From NCBI GenBank assembly GCA_965656185.1, contig CBFHJH010000001.1, positions 434,001 through 498,000 of the forward strand: a stretch of 64,000 nt of DNA, in the 5' to 3' direction. Below the pieces are notes generated by a model, which had not been told where the DNA came from, searched no databases, and was given only the letters and a program-made list of their open reading frames with translations. A program made the position numbers and the translations under genes. Each line of letters begins with the position of its first letter. Within the stretch, counting starts at the first letter, position 1. The DNA comes from Croceimicrobium sp965656185. GTDB taxonomy: Bacteria > Bacteroidota > Bacteroidia > Flavobacteriales > Schleiferiaceae. This document shows positions 46,301-54,795 of the stretch, one piece after another.

Positions 46301-46843
46301 ATGCTACAATTTAAAGTTCCCACTCGGAATGAAGTATCCGAAAATAATCAAGTGATATTCGACGGTTTAGAAAAGTCTTTAGGCTTTGTCCCTAACCTTT
46401 ACGCTTACTACGCCAATAACGAAACTGCTTTGGCCGACTATCTGGCCTTGCAAAATCGTAAATCGACCCTGCGCGCCAAGGAACGTGAGGTGATCAACTT
46501 AGTGGTAAGTCAGTTTAACCAATGTGCCTACTGTTTAGCCGCCCACACTGCCATTGGCAAAATGAATGGCTTTAGTGAAGAGCAGATCCTTAGTATCCGC
46601 CAAGGTGAGGCTCTCTTTGATGCCAAATTGAATGCCTTAGCCCGTTTCGTGCAGGCCAGTCTGGAAGGTCGTGGCCGAGTAAATGAGGCCATCAAAGAAG
46701 AATTATTCGAGGCGGGTTACAATGAAGCCAATCTGATCGACATCGCAATGGTGGTCGGTGATAAGATGATCAGTAATTACATCCATAATCTTACCGCTTT
46801 TGCGGTTGACTTTCCTGCTGCCGCTGAACTTGAAACAGTATAA
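46301..46843 (+). CDS. AhpD/carboxymuconolactone decarboxylase-like protein
   Basis: A 180-residue cytoplasmic protein of the AhpD-like fold. The redox motif QCAYCLAAHTAIG has the CxxC plus His of AhpD and peroxidase-related members, so a thiol peroxidase role is plausible. It ends 7 nt before the RskA-like lipoprotein gene and follows an AraC regulator, forming a small stress-type cluster. Confidence 0.85.
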   Translation: MLQFKVPTRNEVSENNQVIFDGLEKSLGFVPNLYAYYANNETALADYLALQNRKSTLRAKEREVINLVVSQFNQCAYCLAAHTAIGKMNGFSEEQILSIRQGEALFDAKLNALARFVQASLEGRGRVNEAIKEELFEAGYNEANLIDIAMVVGDKMISNYIHNLTAFAVDFPAAAELETV

Positions 46844-46850
46844 TTTAAAA

Positions 46851-47751
46851 ATGATCCCTTTGAAAATCTCAAGAATTTTACCCCTAGGTCTATTGACCTT
46901 AGGAATTAGTATCACCGCTTGCGAAAGTGAAAGCGATGACATGGCAACCAGGGCCAATAGCTTAGAGCTAGACCTTAAAGGCCTAGAAGATCTCGGACCT
47001 AATTTCCGCTATGAAAACTGGATCATCGTAAATGGTAGCCCGGTATCGGCCGGACTTTTTGATGTAGACGAAAACGGACAATTAAATCAAAACAGTTTTG
47101 AGGTAGATCCAGACGAACTGGCCAGTGCTAGTGCCTATGTACTAACCATTGAGCCCAATCCTGACCCCGACCCTGCCCCTAGTGATGTGCACATCCTAGC
47201 TGGTGATTTTAACGCTAAAAATTGCTAGCGTAAGCATTGGCCATATGGCGGCCATTGGCACTAACTTTGGCAGCGCCAACGGCGAGTACATCTTGGCCAC
47301 CCCAACCGATGGCAGTTCTATGAGCGACGAGAATAGCGGAGTTTGGTTCCTCGATCCAAGTGGTCCGAGTGCCACCCTAAACCTGGACCCCTTACCTGCG
47401 GGTTGGACCTACGAAGGCTGGGCGGTAATCGGTGGCCAGGCTTTGAGTACCGGAACCTTTAGCGATCCCGCTTCCGCCGATAATGCAGCACCTTATAGTG
47501 GAATGGCGGCCGGACCGCCCTTCCCAGGGGAAGATTTCCTGAACAATGCACCCAGCGGTTTAAGTTTCCCTACGGACCTAAGTGAAGGAACTATCGTAAT
47601 ATCGGTAGAGCCCGTTCCCGATAATTCTCCGGCTCCCTTCCTCCTTAAACCTTTGGTAGGCCAAGTTCCCGCCAATGCCAACGATCATCAACTCTATCCT
47701 CTAAACAATAATGCCATGCAAAGCAATCCCAGCGGCACGGTACAGCGATAA
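46851..47751 (+). pseudogene. RskA-like repeat lipoprotein with a one-base frameshift
   Basis: Starts at the ATG at 46851 with a lipoprotein signal (LGISITAC). The first part, to 47216, contains RYENWIIVNGSPVSAGLFD; it then reaches a stop because of five As at 47217-47221. Removing one A gives one reading frame from GDFNAKI into ASVSIGHMAAIG, and the second part has the paired YEGWAVIGGQALSTGTFS motif. The two similar blocks are typical of anti-sigma-K (RskA C-terminal-like) lipoproteins, usually a single protein of about 290 residues with PDNSPAPFLLKPL near the end. The extra A may be an assembly error or a real frameshift. A strong terminator follows. Confidence 0.8.
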
Positions 47752-47776
47752 ATTTAGGTTTTGATTAATTGGTTGG

Positions 47777-47811
47777 GCCCTCCTTATCACTTTGCTAAGG
47801 GGGGCTTTTTT
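47777..47811 (+). terminator. Rho-independent terminator
   Basis: A 10-bp stem (GCCCTCCTTA pairing with TAAGGGGGGC, one G-U pair), a 9-nt loop and six Ts. It ends the AhpD-like/lipoprotein unit, 26 nt after the stop. Confidence 0.85.
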
Positions 47812-47864
47812 AGCTTCAGCATCTAGGAATACTTAAGAACTCCCTGATTAACTACCTTAGCCCC

Positions 47865-48626
47865 ATGCATCGTTTAATGTCCATTTTTGGCCCTGGGCTC
47901 TTTTTTGCCATATCCCTTTTTCATTTTGTTAAAAGCTGTAACGAAAGCTATAAAAAGCCTTATCCCGCAAAGGAGTTTGAGCTGGTCGAGAAGTTTAGCT
48001 ATGTGCAAACACTAAGCTACGGGGCAGAGGATTATTTAGAGGTACAAGGCCCTAGGGGCATTGAAAAGTATCCTTATGCCGAAGAAATTATCGCCCGCTT
48101 GGATAGCGCTACACGCCGTGATGCTTATTACTGGTATGCCTTATCTATAGACTCCATTCATAATAATTTAAAGCTATTCCCCTTCTCAGAACCCGATCTG
48201 GCTGGTCGAAAGGCAGCCATGAACGAGGAAGGCCCCTTTGTGGTATCCCGCAAGATCGATAGCCTGCGGAGTTTTAAATTCAAGTATAGACCCTTCTGCC
48301 TGGCGGGTTATGGCCTTTTAGGGCGAGCGGGTGACAGCTTATTCCAATTAATTAACCGAGAATCCGAGCCATTCGAAGACTTGGAAGCAGGCGATCGTCA
48401 TGAGATTTATTTCGATTATGAAGGGAGTACTTCGGACGGCAAACACTTGGCAAGACTCATTGCGGTAGACCCTTGGTTTAGACCTTGGCGTCGCGATAGC
48501 GATGGTATCGCCGGCATGTGGATCTATGGCATCATCGGCGGCTTTAGTGGCTTCGTTACTCTGTATAATTTAGCCCGCGGTGGCCAGCCATCCCCCTTCG
48601 AGGAAGAAAGAAGGCAAAAGGAATGA
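47865..48626 (+). CDS. Membrane protein of unknown function
   Basis: A 253-residue protein. Hydrophobic segments lie at both ends: residues 8-22 (FGPGLFFAISLFHFV) and near the C-terminus (WIYGIIGGFSGFVTLYNLA). The soluble middle has no recognised motif. An ATG four codons into the frame (47877) is an alternative start, and TACCTTAG at 47853-47860 resembles a -7 box that would make the first ATG leaderless. Confidence 0.6.
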   Translation: MHRLMSIFGPGLFFAISLFHFVKSCNESYKKPYPAKEFELVEKFSYVQTLSYGAEDYLEVQGPRGIEKYPYAEEIIARLDSATRRDAYYWYALSIDSIHNNLKLFPFSEPDLAGRKAAMNEEGPFVVSRKIDSLRSFKFKYRPFCLAGYGLLGRAGDSLFQLINRESEPFEDLEAGDRHEIYFDYEGSTSDGKHLARLIAVDPWFRPWRRDSDGIAGMWIYGIIGGFSGFVTLYNLARGGQPSPFEEERRQKE

Positions 48627-48674
48627 CCTCCGATCCACCTCTGACCTTCGCTCTTCGCCCTTTTCCATTTTAAC

Positions 48675-48682
48675 TATCTTCG
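48675..48682 (+). promoter_or_regulatory. Candidate -7 element TATCTTCG
   Basis: TATCTTCG, 16 nt before the ATG at 48699, belongs to the same TAnnTTCG variant seen at 14151, 29272 and 51491. There is no clear -33 box at the preferred distance. Confidence 0.35.
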
Positions 48683-48698
48683 AAGCTCAAAAAATTCA

Positions 48699-49643
48699 AT
48701 GCGCTCAATTCTCTACTTATCCCTACTGCTAAGCATCTTTTCCCTTCAGGCCCTTAGCGCCCAAACTTTGTCCAGCACCATGCATTTCGCGAGCCTAAAG
48801 CAGGCACAGCAGTTGCTAGCTCAAGAAGATCAATTCACTCAGGCCTGGTCTTCATTCGACATCCAATCTCGTTTGGGAACTTCTCAAGCTACCCGTACCG
48901 AACTTTTGGCCCTTATTCCAGAGCAGGCGCGGGCTTTTACCGCCGAAGAAAAAAAGAAGCTTCGTCGGGCTGCGGAATACATCGACCAACTTTGTAAAGA
49001 AAAAGGCTGGACCCTGCCATTTCACGATACGGTGTATTTGGTAAAGACTACCGGTAAAGAGGAGGTCGACGCTGCTGGCTATACCCGCGGTAATTACATC
49101 GTTTTAAACCAAAACCAATTAGGCGGGGTCTTCGACGGCGTCGCCGGACTACTGGCCCATGAGGCGTTTCATGTCTTAAGTCGTCAAAACCCAGCATGGC
49201 GGGCCAGGCTCTACGCTACCATTGGCTTTCAAATGATGACTCCTATTGCTTATCCTGAGGCAATTGCTCCCTTACGCATCACCAATCCCGATGCACCGCA
49301 AACCGATACTTATATTCAGCTACAGATCGATCAAATGCGTTTCGATTGCATGATGGTCCTCTACGCCGAACGTCCCTACCAAGGCGGCAAATTCTTCGAT
49401 TATCTACAAATTGGCTTCTTAGCCCTTAATGAGGAAAAGCAAGCCCTGATAAAAAACGGGAAACCGATTATTTACAGCATTCAAGATGCGGCGCCCTCCT
49501 TTTTTGCCCAAGTAGGCCGCAATACCGAATACATCATTCACCCGGAAGAAATCCTGGCCGAGAACTTTAGGTTGGCCCTGTTCAGTGAATTGGAGGCCGA
49601 AAATCGCATCCTGCAGAAAATCAGCCCCATCTTAGGCTCCTAA
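48699..49643 (+). CDS. Secreted putative zinc metallopeptidase (HExxH)
   Basis: A 314-residue exported protein with a signal peptide (ends LQALSAQ). Residues in LLAHEAFHVLSRQNP give the HExxH zinc motif. A downstream Glu-containing helix (such as FRLALFSELEAENR) could supply the third ligand but is not assigned. The family is not recognised; the fold may be a gluzincin. It is followed 12 nt later by the CPBP protease gene, so the two are probably co-transcribed. Confidence 0.7.
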   Translation: MRSILYLSLLLSIFSLQALSAQTLSSTMHFASLKQAQQLLAQEDQFTQAWSSFDIQSRLGTSQATRTELLALIPEQARAFTAEEKKKLRRAAEYIDQLCKEKGWTLPFHDTVYLVKTTGKEEVDAAGYTRGNYIVLNQNQLGGVFDGVAGLLAHEAFHVLSRQNPAWRARLYATIGFQMMTPIAYPEAIAPLRITNPDAPQTDTYIQLQIDQMRFDCMMVLYAERPYQGGKFFDYLQIGFLALNEEKQALIKNGKPIIYSIQDAAPSFFAQVGRNTEYIIHPEEILAENFRLALFSELEAENRILQKISPILGS

Positions 49644-49655
49644 GCTATTAGCTAG

Positions 49656-50342
49656 ATGTTAGGAATCTTAGTTCTCCTGGCCCTTTCCTGGCTACTCTTG
49701 CGTTTCATAGCGAAAGAAGATCTCAATGCCTTGGGCTTCTTAGCCCTCGCTAAAAACGCCAAGTATTTCGCCATCGGGTTTATGATTACTACAGTGCTTT
49801 GTTTCGGCTACCAATGGCTCGAAGCTTATTTGCGCTCCGCCCAATGGCAGATTCGCGCGGAGCTAAGCCTGGACCTGATCCTCGAAGCCCTCTTTTATGA
49901 TTTCAAATCGGTCTTAACCGAAGAATTGGTCTTCCGTGGTGCCTTGCTATATCTGGTCATCCGGTACTTTGGCACCAACAAAGGAGTGCTCTTGTCTGCC
50001 CTGTGTTTTGGAGTCTACCATTGGTTCTCCTACGGGGTATTGGGAAATCCGCTTATGATGCTTTTTGTGTTCCTGGGCACCGGATTAATGGGCTATGCCT
50101 GGGCCTGGGCCATTGCTAAGACCGGCAGCATCTTACTTCCCTTTGGTTTCCACCTGGGTTGGAATATGACCTATAACACCCTGTTTTCCAAAGGTCCGCT
50201 GGGTTTGCTGATCATGGAACTGGAGGGCCGCCAGCCCCTCAGTCAGTCCGTCAATCTCTTTTATTATCTGCTCGGCTCCATCGGAATCCCCATTCTGCTG
50301 CTCCTCTTCCTGCACTTCTTTGTTCCCAAAAGCGAAAATTAA
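49656..50342 (+). CDS. CPBP-family intramembrane metalloprotease
   Basis: A 228-residue polytopic membrane protein. The Abi/CPBP motifs are present: EELVFRGALLYLVIR (motif 1, paired Glu and Arg), VYHWFSYG (motif 2) and FGFHLGWNMTYN (motif 3, His and Asn). These residues match the Rce1-type active site. Substrates are unknown. It follows a secreted putative peptidase gene by 12 nt. Confidence 0.87.
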   Translation: MLGILVLLALSWLLLRFIAKEDLNALGFLALAKNAKYFAIGFMITTVLCFGYQWLEAYLRSAQWQIRAELSLDLILEALFYDFKSVLTEELVFRGALLYLVIRYFGTNKGVLLSALCFGVYHWFSYGVLGNPLMMLFVFLGTGLMGYAWAWAIAKTGSILLPFGFHLGWNMTYNTLFSKGPLGLLIMELEGRQPLSQSVNLFYYLLGSIGIPILLLLFLHFFVPKSEN

Positions 50343-50374
50343 ATACCTTCCCCTGGCTTATAATTAATCAAGTT

Positions 50375-51256
50375 ATGTTGCATCGCATAGAGAATAAGCA
50401 GCTTAAAGCTGAAATCGATACCAATGGTGCCGAACTGCGCTCATTGATAGATAAGGTCAGTGGTCAGGAATACATTTGGCCCATGAACCCTGCGGTTTGG
50501 GCCTCGAGCTCTCCCCTGCTTTTCCCGGCCGTAGGCACGGTTAAAGAGGCTTGCGTCTTACACCAAGGTGAAAGCTATGCTCTACCCAAGCACGGTATCA
50601 TACGTCATAATGAAGGTCTGCAGTTCAAGCAGATGAGCGAGCATCATTTGATCGCAAGCCTCGCTAGTACAAAGGCCAGCAAAGCGCTTTATCCTTTCGA
50701 CTTTCAATTTGCCGTGCACTATGAATTACTGGAAAGGAAACTGATAATTCGTTTCGAGATCGAGAATAGCAGCGCCGAAAGGCTTTTCTTCAATTTAGGC
50801 GGACATACGGCCTACTATTGTCCTTTGAAGCAAGCTAAACTCTCCGATTATAAACTTCACTTTCCCGGTAAAACAAAGCTAGTGTCCGAAACCATCGATA
50901 AGAGCAGCATGCTACTTGGCTATCAGCAACGCGAATTCATGCTTCAGCACGAAACCCTGGCCCTTTCGGAAAGCCTTTTTAATGAGGACGCCCTGATCTT
51001 CGCCAATATTGGTCTGGATGAAGTATTTCTAACCGGCCCCGAAGGTTTTACGGGCCTCCGCCTAAAATTCAAAGGCTTTCCCTATTTGGCCTTATGGGCT
51101 AAACCGGGTGCCGACTACCTATGCATCGAACCCTGGCTAGGCTTGCCCGACCGGGTGGATGCCCCATTGGAAATCTCACAAAAGAAAAATTACCGCGGCT
51201 TAGCTCCTGGTAATAAAATGGAGTATTCGATCGAAACTTGTATCGACCCTAATTAA
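50375..51256 (+). CDS. Aldose 1-epimerase-like protein (LacX type)
   Basis: A 293-residue galactose-mutarotase-fold enzyme. Motifs: LPKHGIIRHNEG (near the active-site His), FNLGGHTAYYCPL and CIEPWLGLPDRVD. This matches the LacX-like subgroup of aldose epimerases, which act on sugars not fully defined. It is 32 nt after the CPBP gene and may belong to the same transcript. Confidence 0.83.
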   Translation: MLHRIENKQLKAEIDTNGAELRSLIDKVSGQEYIWPMNPAVWASSSPLLFPAVGTVKEACVLHQGESYALPKHGIIRHNEGLQFKQMSEHHLIASLASTKASKALYPFDFQFAVHYELLERKLIIRFEIENSSAERLFFNLGGHTAYYCPLKQAKLSDYKLHFPGKTKLVSETIDKSSMLLGYQQREFMLQHETLALSESLFNEDALIFANIGLDEVFLTGPEGFTGLRLKFKGFPYLALWAKPGADYLCIEPWLGLPDRVDAPLEISQKKNYRGLAPGNKMEYSIETCIDPN

Positions 51257-51490
51257 AAATATAGGTGATTTTAAACCTAGCTATAGTTCCTTTAAAAATA
51301 ACGCTTAATTTACTGCCTCAGCCTTGACTAGATGATCGCCAAACGAACCGAATTAAATGAATTTATAGAAATCAACCCCCTATTTTTGAAGACTAAATGG
51401 TGCATCTGTAAAATCCATTAGTCTTTCAGGATAATCCTTTAGTGCCTCCTATAACTCTAGCTTAATTTAGCCATCGCAATTAAACCTAAA

Positions 51491-51498
51491 TAATTTCG
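51491..51498 (+). promoter_or_regulatory. Candidate -7 element TAATTTCG
   Basis: TAATTTCG lies 34 nt before the SDR start in a 276-nt gap. This gap, 51257-51532, is AT-rich and shows no other clear feature. Confidence 0.35.
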
Positions 51499-51532
51499 AT
51501 AGCAAGTAAAGTTTCGAAGCAAATTTTAAGCG

Positions 51533-52345
51533 ATGAAAAAAGTAGCGATTATAACCGGGGCAAGTTCAGGGATGGGAAAATCTACCGCCCACAATTTAAA
51601 AGCACAAGGATATACCGTTTACGGCGCCGCTCGGCGCGTAGAGCGCATGAAGGACCTTGAAGAAACGGGTATGAAGACCTTATACCTCGACCTTACTGAA
51701 GATGCCTCGATCGAAGCAGCCGTAAATGCTGTTTTGGAAGAAGAAGGACGCATCGATGTTTTGGTAAATAATGCCGGCTACGGTTCCTACGGTTCGGTAG
51801 AGGAAGTGCCTATCGAGGAAGCCAAACGCCAGTTCGAGGTAAACCTTTTTGGTCTTGCGCGCATCACCCAATTAGTGCTGCCCTCTATGCGCCAGCAAGG
51901 CAGCGGAAGAATCGTAAATATCTCCTCTATGGGTGGTAAGATCTACACCCCAATGGGGGCTTGGTATCACGCTACCAAGTTTGCCTTAGAAGGTTGGAGC
52001 GATTGTTTGCGTGTAGAGCTTAAGCAATTCGGTATCGATGTAGTGGTCGTAGAGCCCGGTGGCATCCAAACCGAATGGGGTGATATTGCCATGGATGGCT
52101 TGAAGAAAATTTCGGGCGAAGGTCCTTATGCCGACATGGTAAGCAAAGTAGTGGGTGGCTTAGAGGCCAGTAAGGATAAGCTAACTGCAGTGGAAGTATT
52201 GGGTAAAGAAATCGCCAAGGCTGCCAGCGAAAACAAGCCCAAAACCCGCTATTTGAAAGGTTATATGGCCAAGCCTTTGGTTACGCTGCGCCGTTGGCTT
52301 AGTGATTCGATGTTCGATAAACTCCTGCTCAGTCAGTTCAAATAA
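51533..52345 (+). CDS. Short-chain dehydrogenase/reductase
   Basis: A 270-residue cytoplasmic SDR. Motifs: VAIITGASSGMGKST (TGxxxGxG cofactor site), NNAGYGSYG, IVNISSMG (catalytic Ser) and YHATKFALEG (YxxxK). It follows the classical SDR layout. The substrate is unknown. It is read toward the AraC regulator, 51 nt downstream, which may control it. Confidence 0.9.
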   Translation: MKKVAIITGASSGMGKSTAHNLKAQGYTVYGAARRVERMKDLEETGMKTLYLDLTEDASIEAAVNAVLEEEGRIDVLVNNAGYGSYGSVEEVPIEEAKRQFEVNLFGLARITQLVLPSMRQQGSGRIVNISSMGGKIYTPMGAWYHATKFALEGWSDCLRVELKQFGIDVVVVEPGGIQTEWGDIAMDGLKKISGEGPYADMVSKVVGGLEASKDKLTAVEVLGKEIAKAASENKPKTRYLKGYMAKPLVTLRRWLSDSMFDKLLLSQFK

Positions 52346-52396
52346 TACAGTGAAGCTCTTGTTTCAAAAGCGCTTATCTTAGATCAAATTTTTTCG

Positions 52397-53317
52397 GTGT
52401 CGCAATCTTTAGAATTAAATAGTATTCACCAGGCCCATCAAATCATGGGCCTGCCCGCTCCCAAGCACCCCTTGGTCTCTGTGGTACATCCGCGCGACTT
52501 TAAGCCTACAGTAGACTTTAAGGGCCTTAAATTGGTAAACAACCTTTACCAGATCACCCTCAAACAGGTAGGTTGCGGAAATTTAATTTACGGCCAGAAT
52601 TCTTACGATTACGAAGAAGGAACCCTGGTTTTTACCGCTCCTGGCCAAGTAACGCGTTATGAAGGAGATTTTAGTGATCCTGAAGCGGAGGCGGAAGGTT
52701 GGACCCTGGCTTTCCATCCCGACTTGATTCGCAAATCGAGCTTGGGCGAAAAAATCCATCAGTATTCCTTTTTCGACTACAGTGTAAACGAAGCCTTGCA
52801 TCTCTCCGATCAGGAGCGTAAAACCATCGAAGACCTTCTGGATAAGGTGGTGCTGGAATACAGTCAAAACTTAGACCGGCACAGCCAAAGTCTTATTGTC
52901 TCTAATATCGAATTGATCTTGGACTATTGCACCCGCTACTACGACCGTCAGTTCTTCACGCGTACCAACCTCAATGCCGATTACGTTTCTAAGTTCGAAG
53001 CCCTATTGCGCCAGTATTACCAAAGCACTCAGGTGGAAGAACTGGGCATCCCTACCGTGAAACACTGTGCTGCGCAGCTAAACCTAAGCACTAATTATTT
53101 GAGTGACCTGCTTAAGAAGGAAACCGGCAAAAGCGCCCAAGAACATATCCATCTTTTTATCATCGAGCGTGCCAAAGGCCAATTACTCCGCTCCTCCGAA
53201 TCGATCAGCCAGATCGGCTACAGCCTGGGCTTTGAATACCCTCAGCATTTCAGCAATCTTTTCAAAGCTAAAACCGGCATGAGCCCCGGGAAATACCGCA
53301 ACAGCACGCTTAATTAA
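52397..53317 (+). CDS. AraC-family transcriptional regulator
   Basis: A 306-residue regulator that starts at GTG (MSQSLELNSIHQAHQI); there is no closer ATG. The N-terminal ligand region contains YEEGTLVFTAPGQVTRYEG, a cupin-like pattern. The C-terminal double helix-turn-helix is clear: TVKHCAAQLNLSTNYLSDLLKKETG and ESISQIGYSLGFEYPQHFSNLFKAKTG. It lies just after the SDR gene. This pairing, AraC plus SDR, is common. Confidence 0.85.
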   Translation: MSQSLELNSIHQAHQIMGLPAPKHPLVSVVHPRDFKPTVDFKGLKLVNNLYQITLKQVGCGNLIYGQNSYDYEEGTLVFTAPGQVTRYEGDFSDPEAEAEGWTLAFHPDLIRKSSLGEKIHQYSFFDYSVNEALHLSDQERKTIEDLLDKVVLEYSQNLDRHSQSLIVSNIELILDYCTRYYDRQFFTRTNLNADYVSKFEALLRQYYQSTQVEELGIPTVKHCAAQLNLSTNYLSDLLKKETGKSAQEHIHLFIIERAKGQLLRSSESISQIGYSLGFEYPQHFSNLFKAKTGMSPGKYRNSTLN

Positions 53318-53340
53318 GGATTTTTTTCAGCTAAAACCTC

Positions 53341-53460
53341 CTAAGGCATACCCTCAACCTTCTCGTAAAGCTTAGCTTTTACCAAGGCCGCTTCTCCCTT
53401 ATTTTTTACGATTACCGTCGTTTCTTTGGCTTTCACATAAATGGAATGGCTACTTTCAGC
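53341..53460 (-). pseudogene. Possible C-terminal gene remnant
   Basis: On the minus strand a 40-codon stretch ending in TAG reads protein-like (KETTVIVKNKGEAALVKAKLYEKVEGMP) and is closed upstream by TGA. It has no start and no recognised family. The length could occur by chance, so this is a weak call. Confidence 0.25.
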
Positions 53461-53569
53461 TGGTCAGTTGAAAGCCTAAGGACAAGAGACAAGCAGCTCC
53501 TGCAATGAAGATCATGAATAAGTCGACCGGCGCTATTTGCATTTAGCAGATTTGGACCTAAAGGTAGAT

Positions 53570-53690
53570 TCAAAATCTCAGATCCCTTCCCCCGGGTCCC
53601 AGGTCTCAAGTCCTGCGTTTCACATCTCCCGTCCCACGTCTCAAATCTCACATTTCAAATCTCACATCTTTTCACATCATCTCACATCAA
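53570..53690. repeat. Degenerate CTCACATTTCAAATCTC-type repeat tract
   Basis: Repeated words such as TCTCAAATCTCACAT, TTCAAATCTCACATC and CATCTCACATCA recur with variation. The tract is pyrimidine-rich and lies directly before a candidate promoter. Its origin is unknown; slippage is likely. Confidence 0.6.
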
Positions 53691-53697
53691 AATTCCC

Positions 53698-53705
53698 TAC
53701 CTTTC
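53698..53705 (+). promoter_or_regulatory. Candidate -7 element TACCTTTC
   Basis: TACCTTTC matches TAnnTTTG except for the last base and lies 25 nt before the ATG at 53731. No -33 box is evident in the repeat tract. Confidence 0.35.
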
Positions 53706-53730
53706 TTCTCTGATTAATTAAAAACCAATT

Positions 53731-54099
53731 ATGTTTAAAAAACTAATTTTCGCTCTATTATTGGGCTTGAGCCCATTATTGTCAACCGCTAAGGCGCAAG
53801 CTGAGGAAGAAATCAAAGTAGAACATGAGCTCACCGAATTTGAGGTTTCGGCCGATTCGGTAGAAGAACTTAAATCCTTCGACTGGCAAAGCATTGAAGA
53901 CCTCTTCAAAGACTATGAAGCAGAGCAAGAAATTAAACTACGTTTCGTAGTGAAGTCCTCCCATCAAGAGCAAAACGAAAATCCGGAAATGAAGCCCCAG
54001 CAAAGTCTCGAACTCCGCGGCAAAGCCAAGGACCTCGACGCGATGAAAGAAAAGTTTGGCAAGGTTTTAAAGAATTGGGAGGAATCTAGTTCGGAATAA
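53731..54099 (+). CDS. Small exported protein of unknown function
   Basis: A 122-residue protein with a signal peptide (MFKKLIFALLLGLSPLLSTAKAQ). The mature part is acidic (EEEIKVEHELTEFEVSADSVEEL) and ends in a helix (LDAMKEKFGKVLKNWEE). No family is recognised. It sits alone between two repeat-rich gaps. Confidence 0.65.
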   Translation: MFKKLIFALLLGLSPLLSTAKAQAEEEIKVEHELTEFEVSADSVEELKSFDWQSIEDLFKDYEAEQEIKLRFVVKSSHQEQNENPEMKPQQSLELRGKAKDLDAMKEKFGKVLKNWEESSSE

Positions 54100-54128
54100 G
54101 TATAGAGAGGATTTTATAGATGGTTTGT

Positions 54129-54150
54129 CATGCCGGTAATGCTAGGCATG
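54129..54150. repeat. Hairpin CATGCC/GGCATG
   Basis: Six-base perfect arms (54129-54134 and 54145-54150) around a 10-nt loop. It is one of several small palindromes in this gap. Confidence 0.6.
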
Positions 54151-54213
54151 CTTGTCTTGGGCACAGAAGAACAGGTCCTGTGTCTTTTTCTGCTTTTGGA
54201 TGACAGTATTTGC

Positions 54214-54263
54214 GTCATGCTGAGCGGGCCTGACCCGGGCGCAATCACGGGGTCGAAGCATCT
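54214..54263. repeat. GTCATGCTGAGC...GTCGAAGCATCT-type element
   Basis: The string GTCATGCTGAGCG ... GGGTCGAAGCATCT resembles a short element scattered through many Bacteroidota genomes between genes. Its centre holds the inverted word GGGC..CCCGGGC. Its function is unknown. Confidence 0.6.
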
Positions 54264-54480
54264 TTCAATTAGACATCAGTCGAAGCCATTATAATGCGGC
54301 TTTCAATGCCCTCAAGCCGGCTGGACCTTCCCCCACCCCTATGGTTAATACTTAGGTGTAAGCTCAAAATGTCCAGCTAAACTATGGTCACCTTCCCCTC
54401 GAAGCTAAAGTATAAGCCCCCCCATTGGCACCCTGCTCTCCCAGCCCCAATGCTAGCGTAGCTTCCATGCCTCCATGCTC

Positions 54481-54506
54481 GCCCGCCAGAGCTTGCGTAG
54501 GCGGGC
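54481..54506. repeat. Hairpin GCCCGCC/GGCGGGC (AGCTT-AGCG family)
   Basis: Seven-base perfect arms around a 12-nt loop (AGAGCTTGCGTA). It belongs to a hairpin family with loops like GAAGCTTTAGCGTA; other members are at 54705, 61135 and 61165. Confidence 0.75.
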
Positions 54507-54662
54507 TAGTGAGCTTCGCTCCGCCCTATGCCCTCAGCTCTTCGCTCATCGTGATTTCAAGCTAGCGCAGCGTTCCAGGCTAGCAAAGCTCAAGCGCAGC
54601 GCTCCTTCGCGCCTTCGTGCCTTGAATGAGCCTAACGGCTGTGAAATTCTCTTCCCTCTCCG

Positions 54663-54689
54663 CCCTTAGCTCCAAGCTTCCAAGCTAGC
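54663..54689. repeat. 27-bp direct repeat copy 1
   Basis: Matches 61933-61959 at 26 of 27 bases (CCCTTAGCTCCAAGCTTCC and continuing). The two copies lie about 7.3 kb apart on either side of the two large T9SS genes. Confidence 0.8.
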
Positions 54690-54704
54690 TTCGAGTCCCC
54701 AGCA

Positions 54705-54734
54705 CGCCCACCGAAGCTTTAGCGTAGGTGGGCG
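54705..54734. repeat. Hairpin CGCCCACC/GGTGGGCG (AGCTT-AGCG family)
   Basis: Eight-base perfect arms with a 14-nt loop (GAAGCTTTAGCGTA). It is the cleanest member of the family. Confidence 0.8.
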
Positions 54735-54787
54735 AGCTCAGCGCTCTCCGTAAACTAATTCATTCTTCCCTCAAACTCAGATTTTTC

Positions 54788-54795
54788 TATCTTTA
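54788..54795 (+). promoter_or_regulatory. Candidate -7 element TATCTTTA
   Basis: TATCTTTA lies 17 nt before the ATG of the large FN3/MAM/PKD gene and differs from TAnnTTTG only in the last base. No -33 TTTG is seen. Confidence 0.3.

Larger units (their letters stand above)
53318..53730. other. Intergenic stretch with imperfect repeats
   Basis: A 413-nt gap. It includes the possible gene remnant and, from about 53570 to 53690, a tract of imperfect repeats built on short CTCA/CACA-type words (for example TTCAAATCTCACATC). TACCTTTC at 53698-53705 resembles a -7 promoter box for the next gene. No other gene is seen. Confidence 0.7.

Noticed and set aside
51257..51532. Riboswitch or RNA gene in the gap before the SDR
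   Set aside because: No conserved stem or known motif was recognised; the region is plain and AT-rich.
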